Part shown: positions 5,759-9,263 of the stretch, piece after piece
Position numbering within the stretch: the stretch's first letter is position 1
Layout: each line of letters begins with the position of its first letter
Source: Labilibaculum sp041595635
GTDB taxonomy: Bacteria; Bacteroidota; Bacteroidia; Bacteroidales; Marinifilaceae
NCBI RefSeq assembly: GCF_041595635.1
Contig: NZ_JBFHJW010000097.1
Span: 1-9,263 of the forward strand
Length of the DNA stretch: 9,263 nucleotides
Reading direction: 5' to 3'
Position numbers and translations under genes: made by a program
Notes under the pieces: generated by a model
Told to the model about the DNA's origin: nothing
The model's input: only the letters and a program-made list of their open reading frames with translations
Database searches by the model: none

Positions 5759-8353
5759 TTATTCCATTTTTAGCAGATGATGTGGTGGTAAACTGTAAAT
5801 GTATTTTTCATCGATACTCACAAATCCACGAATCGCATACTCCCTCCCTTGCTTAAGAAGATCAAATGGAATGGCTACCCTAAACTCATTTCCCTCTATT
5901 TGAGTAGCTTCAATTATTTTCTCTTCCTCATTTAAGTAAGAAATATCACTAAATGCGATTCCATAATGAACATTTTTCTTCCGTTTTATATTGCTAAAAC
6001 GAACACTTACCAAATAATGATCATCCATTTTACGTACTTCCGCAATATCGATATTCATTAGTTGATCTCTTTTTATAACCGTTGCAATGTTTGGATGAAA
6101 ATTGCATTCCCCATCTGCATTATAGGATTTTACAGTATAGAAATAATCTTGAACCGATTGATCCAGAAAGTGATTCTCAACAATACCTTCTGCCAACACA
6201 GTAAACTCATGAAGTTTCGTGCCTCTATACAATCTATATTGTACATCGGGATTAATAGTATCCTGATTGACCCACTCTAAATACACCTGATTATTAACTG
6301 TCTCCCTGGCTGATATATTCCGTGGCGGAATGGGCAAATGCTCTTTGCAAATAACTGTTTCCTCTTTAGAAGCTTGACCTTCACCTAGACCATTATAAGC
6401 AATCACGACTATTTGATAGGGAACATCATATTTTAATCCATTGATTCGATAACCAAACACATTATTCGCATCGTATTCTTTACTAAAATCATTCCCCTTT
6501 ACTTTCAGCTTATACCCTAATGCATTGGGAACACTCTTCCACATCACAGTAATGCTGGAATCTCTCCTTACTATTTTAAAAATAGCAACTTGATCTGGTT
6601 TTTGATTCGAAAGAGTCACCAATTCGGAAAGCTCACTTACCCCTTGTTTATTCCTAGCAGAAACACCAAAATAGTATTGTTTACCTGGCTCAACATCCGT
6701 AAGTAAGACCTGATTATTTTCAGCCCCTTTTATGCAAACAGTCTGACTAAGATTTTGTGGATCCATTCCATAGGCAACTTCATATCCATCTACTGAATCC
6801 CTTTTCCACCACTTTAATTCAATGCCTTTGCTTGTTACTTTCGACGTATAGATACGAGGAGCAATCGGAACATATTGCTGATTGGATTCCCATTTAACCA
6901 TCACCACTGAGAAAGGTGGTACTTCCAAAGGATCCAATTTCACCACATCCTTTTGTACCTCAATATTCTTTTTTTGAGGAACATCCGAATACATATAGGT
7001 CCGTTCCACTTTTCCTTTTAGTTGTTGATCTCCAAAATTCACTTTAAACTGATGATATTTATCTGATCGGTTGGTTACAATTAAATAATCATACCCACTA
7101 AAACCTTTAAAAGCACGAGCATAAACTCCATTTACTTTTTTATTCTCTAAACCATCAACTAAAGTTCCCCCATCCACATGAGTTGCATAGGTATACGAAC
7201 TGTTGTTGGTAGCTTCATGAACAATTTCCAAAGCTTTTCCCTCATCATCTTTCACAATCCCTGTTAGCAAAAGATCCGTATCTATACTTTTTCCAGAATT
7301 GTAAGCATCCAGAATCACTTGATCATAGTTTTTTGCAGGTTTGTATTTATTACTAATCTCGTGCGAACCAATATAGTAAGCATTGGAATGCGCCAATTGG
7401 CGAAGTGTATACTCTGCATTATAGATAGCTGAAAAAATACCATTCAGAGGAGAATTCCATACCCCGAATTCAGTGATTAACAATGGAACTCCTTTCCATG
7501 TGTAATCTTCTATTTCGCTCATGGCTTCAGAACTTGTGACTTCAATTAGTTTTGAATTTGCTCTTTTATAGGCTTTTTGAAAGGACTCCCTGCCCCCAAC
7601 ATGAGGAGCGTACGAATGTTTTGAAAAGACATTCCAATAGGCTCCATTCTCCTGCTGGTATCTATATATCTCCTTCATAAACCCTTTGACTCCATCCCAG
7701 GAACAATTTAATGCCAGATTAGCATCAGGAAAAACAGCTTGAATAGAATCCGCATAAGGTTTCATTTTTGCTGCATAATCATACCCATCATTCCACCAGT
7801 AACGATCACGGGAGGGAAGATAAAAATAGGGTTCGTTACAAAATTGCCAAACCTCAACCTTTATATTGTTATTTTTACAAAAACGAGCCAGTTCACCTGC
7901 AACCTGTGGTGATTCTGAGAATCCATTAATGGTAACTACAAGCTTACCTCCTACTTCACCAAGTAGTTCATACAAGTCGATGATACGATGCGGTCCTTTC
8001 ACTTCTGTAAAAGCATACCCCTTACTATACATCTTCTGATGGTCGAACATCCAGATGTAGTCCTTATCGTACAATCCGGTTGCACTGTTAAAGGCATCGC
8101 CCATGGTTCCAGAGAAATACCTCAACCACCCAGGTTTCAATCCATGAACCGCAGCTCTAAAATCAGGATGTTTGTAACTCCATACTTTATCAGCAATTCG
8201 AACATTAAACCCACTACACCCTTCTTCCAATTCATGACCATTAGAGCTATCAATGTATATTGTTCCTTTTATTTTTTCTGATTTACATTCTGTACATGAA
8301 AAAATGACAAATAGAATAAAAAAGCTAGTCGCTATTTTAAAAAACTTACGCAT
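5759..8353 (-). CDS. Clan GH-A-like glycoside hydrolase lipoprotein with FN3 repeats, family not assigned
   Basis: This 864-residue protein is probably a surface or periplasmic lipoprotein: MRKFFK, a hydrophobic stretch, then IFSC with Cys20. Residues ~30-370 look like a (beta/alpha)8 glycosidase. VEVWQFCNEPYFY gives an Asn-Glu pair with Glu174 as candidate acid/base, and LLITEFGVWN gives Glu295 as candidate nucleophile; a 121-residue separation and the NEP form suit clan GH-A retaining enzymes. GWLRYFSGTMGDAFN near 75-89 recalls the beta-2 region of GH79/GH39/GH51 relatives. A beta-sandwich follows (~375-488, ending LEVPPFSVVMVKW), then three fibronectin type III domains (~495-583, 585-668, 674-760) and an unidentified terminal beta-rich domain (~765-864). 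I could not place it in a named family by eye; GH86-like or a new family is possible. It is the first gene of the cluster, so it may supply oligosaccharides to the GH2 enzyme and sulfatase downstream. Hydrolase assignment is fairly secure; specificity is unknown. Confidence 0.82.
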   Translation of the reverse strand: MRKFFKIATSFFILFVIFSCTECKSEKIKGTIYIDSSNGHELEEGCSGFNVRIADKVWSYKHPDFRAAVHGLKPGWLRYFSGTMGDAFNSATGLYDKDYIWMFDHQKMYSKGYAFTEVKGPHRIIDLYELLGEVGGKLVVTINGFSESPQVAGELARFCKNNNIKVEVWQFCNEPYFYLPSRDRYWWNDGYDYAAKMKPYADSIQAVFPDANLALNCSWDGVKGFMKEIYRYQQENGAYWNVFSKHSYAPHVGGRESFQKAYKRANSKLIEVTSSEAMSEIEDYTWKGVPLLITEFGVWNSPLNGIFSAIYNAEYTLRQLAHSNAYYIGSHEISNKYKPAKNYDQVILDAYNSGKSIDTDLLLTGIVKDDEGKALEIVHEATNNSSYTYATHVDGGTLVDGLENKKVNGVYARAFKGFSGYDYLIVTNRSDKYHQFKVNFGDQQLKGKVERTYMYSDVPQKKNIEVQKDVVKLDPLEVPPFSVVMVKWESNQQYVPIAPRIYTSKVTSKGIELKWWKRDSVDGYEVAYGMDPQNLSQTVCIKGAENNQVLLTDVEPGKQYYFGVSARNKQGVSELSELVTLSNQKPDQVAIFKIVRRDSSITVMWKSVPNALGYKLKVKGNDFSKEYDANNVFGYRINGLKYDVPYQIVVIAYNGLGEGQASKEETVICKEHLPIPPRNISARETVNNQVYLEWVNQDTINPDVQYRLYRGTKLHEFTVLAEGIVENHFLDQSVQDYFYTVKSYNADGECNFHPNIATVIKRDQLMNIDIAEVRKMDDHYLVSVRFSNIKRKKNVHYGIAFSDISYLNEEEKIIEATQIEGNEFRVAIPFDLLKQGREYAIRGFVSIDEKYIYSLPPHHLLKME

Positions 8354-8982
8354 ATTGTTTATTTGATTATTAGCTTAACTGTTTCTCTAAACTCTGTCTA
8401 TTTTCCCTAAAATTAGAAGCTAAAAAAATCTTTTGATACACGATATTATTAATCTACAAGAAAGAAAACGATAGCCTCAAAAAAGATAAAGCAGAGCAAA
8501 TAAGAACAGATTATTAATAGCACCAAAAATAGATATTAGCTTAGGATTCAATTCTAAATATCAATTCAAAAACTATAATAGAATGAACAGAGATCAATCA
8601 TTCCTACTGGAATATAAATCATACTCACCCATTACATCCCTCAGAACCAATACCATTACACTAAGAACCAAGCCGATCACAGAGTATCAACCAGAACAAG
8701 TAGAGACTCCTAATTCATCCATGAGAAATGTAGTAGAGAATCAGAAAACACCAAGCCAAAGCACCCCAAAAAAGCCAATTGAAACACCTTGCTTCTTGAC
8801 TTCAGAAAAAAAATAAAGATTTATACTCGCCATTCATAAAAAGCAGACTTATTTTAGTCATTTTACATTTTTTATATACATATTTGATCTCAAACAGGAT
8901 ATTTTCCAAAAAAACACTCCAAATAGAAGGGGTATGACGTGAGAAACAACAAATAAAATCAATTATAAAATCCAATTACCAT
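8354..8982. other. 629-bp divergent intergenic region, no supported gene
   Basis: This AT-rich stretch separates the minus-strand hydrolase cluster from the plus-strand peptidase gene, so it should hold promoters for both. The only full match I found to the Bacteroidota -7 form TAnnTTTG is TATTTTTG on the minus strand (8531 down to 8524), with TTG 17 bases upstream where 19-21 is usual; it is weak support. On the plus strand CATATTTG at 8879-8886 misses the consensus by one base and has no TTG partner. A 77-codon open frame at 8583-8816 is Thr/Ser/Pro/Gln-rich, lacks a signal or domain and is probably accidental. No tRNA, strong hairpin or CRISPR-like array is seen. Confidence 0.7.
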
Positions 8983-9263
8983 ATGAAGAAATTACCTACG
9001 GCTGCGCTAAATATAATTCTCGCTGCCGGATGCTTTTTTACAGCTCCTGCACAGCAAACCGAAACATTAAAACTTGGGCTCGACGACTTGTACAAAAACA
9101 AAATTTTCAAGCAAAAAGGAATTAATACCGTACGCTGGATGAAAGACAATGAAGGATATTCAGCTCTTGAAACGAATAAAAATATTGGTGGAAAAGATAT
9201 CGTGAGCTACAATGCAAAAACTGGAAATCGTGAGGTTCTTGTTTCCGCTGAAAATCTGATTCC
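8983..9263 (+). CDS. Dipeptidyl peptidase IV-like S9 family peptidase, N-terminal part only
   Basis: The frame opens with ATG at 8983 and stays open to the window end, giving 93 codons plus two bases. Residues 1-23 form a signal peptide (MKKLPTAALNIILAAGC, then FFTAPA before QQT). Cleavage after Ala23 is preferred, although AAGC at 14-17 could be misread as a lipobox. The mature start, LGLDDLYKNKIF, then INTVRWMKDNEGYSALE and GKDIVSYNAKTGNREVL, matches the opening beta-propeller blade of Bacteroidota dipeptidyl peptidase IV enzymes, which clip X-Pro or X-Ala dipeptides in the periplasm. The catalytic Ser-Asp-His domain lies beyond the window, so activity cannot be judged. It is divergent from the hydrolase cluster and likely an independent housekeeping or peptide-use gene. 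Confidence 0.85.
   Translation, partial: MKKLPTAALNIILAAGCFFTAPAQQTETLKLGLDDLYKNKIFKQKGINTVRWMKDNEGYSALETNKNIGGKDIVSYNAKTGNREVLVSAENLI

Noticed and set aside
8524..8551. Candidate Bacteroidota sigma-ABfr promoter for the hydrolase cluster (TATTTTTG with upstream TTG, minus strand)
   Set aside because: The -7 box matches, but the spacer is 17 bases where about 19-21 is expected, and such strings are frequent in AT-rich DNA. It would also imply a ~170-nt leader.
8583..8816. 77-codon plus-strand open frame in the divergent intergenic region
   Set aside because: Low-complexity Thr/Ser/Pro/Gln-rich composition, no signal peptide or recognisable motif and no supported promoter. It cannot be excluded, but evidence for a gene is too weak.

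Overview
The window looks like a polysaccharide-degradation locus from a member of the Bacteroidota, probably a marine or other environmental lineage. The evidence is AT-rich DNA, starts without clear Shine-Dalgarno sequences, exported and lipoprotein carbohydrate enzymes including a sulfatase, and a Bacteroidota-style S9 dipeptidyl peptidase. Genus-level placement is not possible from the sequence alone.

Layout. Bases 1-934 hold no convincing gene. They contain two copies (1-250 and 391-638) of a roughly 250-bp intergenic repeat. Between the copies lie a 7-bp tandem repeat, a CCCTGAGC...GAAGGG motif and two other short repeat-like strings. A possible decayed third fragment follows, then a strong hairpin terminator (813-852) and an inverted repeat (859-917). 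Bases 935-8353 hold three minus-strand genes that read as one cluster, in transcription order: a large multidomain clan GH-A-like lipoprotein with fibronectin type III repeats (8353-5759), a 1022-residue family 2 glycoside hydrolase with a C-terminal carbohydrate-binding module (5588-2520), and a Cys-type S1 sulfatase lipoprotein (2473-935). Bases 8354-8982 are a 629-bp divergent intergenic region with no supported gene. At 8983 a plus-strand dipeptidyl peptidase IV-like gene begins and runs off the window end.

How the genes may work together. The three minus-strand products all carry export signals and fit a small pathway: an enzyme acting on a glycan backbone (GH-A-like), an exo-acting beta-glycosidase (GH2) and a sulfatase that removes sulfate esters blocking the exo-enzyme. 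A sulfated galactose-containing glycan (algal galactan or host-type sulfated glycan) is the most economical substrate, but this is inference. No SusC/SusD pair, regulator or sulfatase-maturing enzyme lies in the window, so it is at most part of a polysaccharide utilization locus.

The most interesting items are the GH-A-like protein, whose family could not be assigned by eye, and the duplicated structured repeat downstream of the operon terminator.
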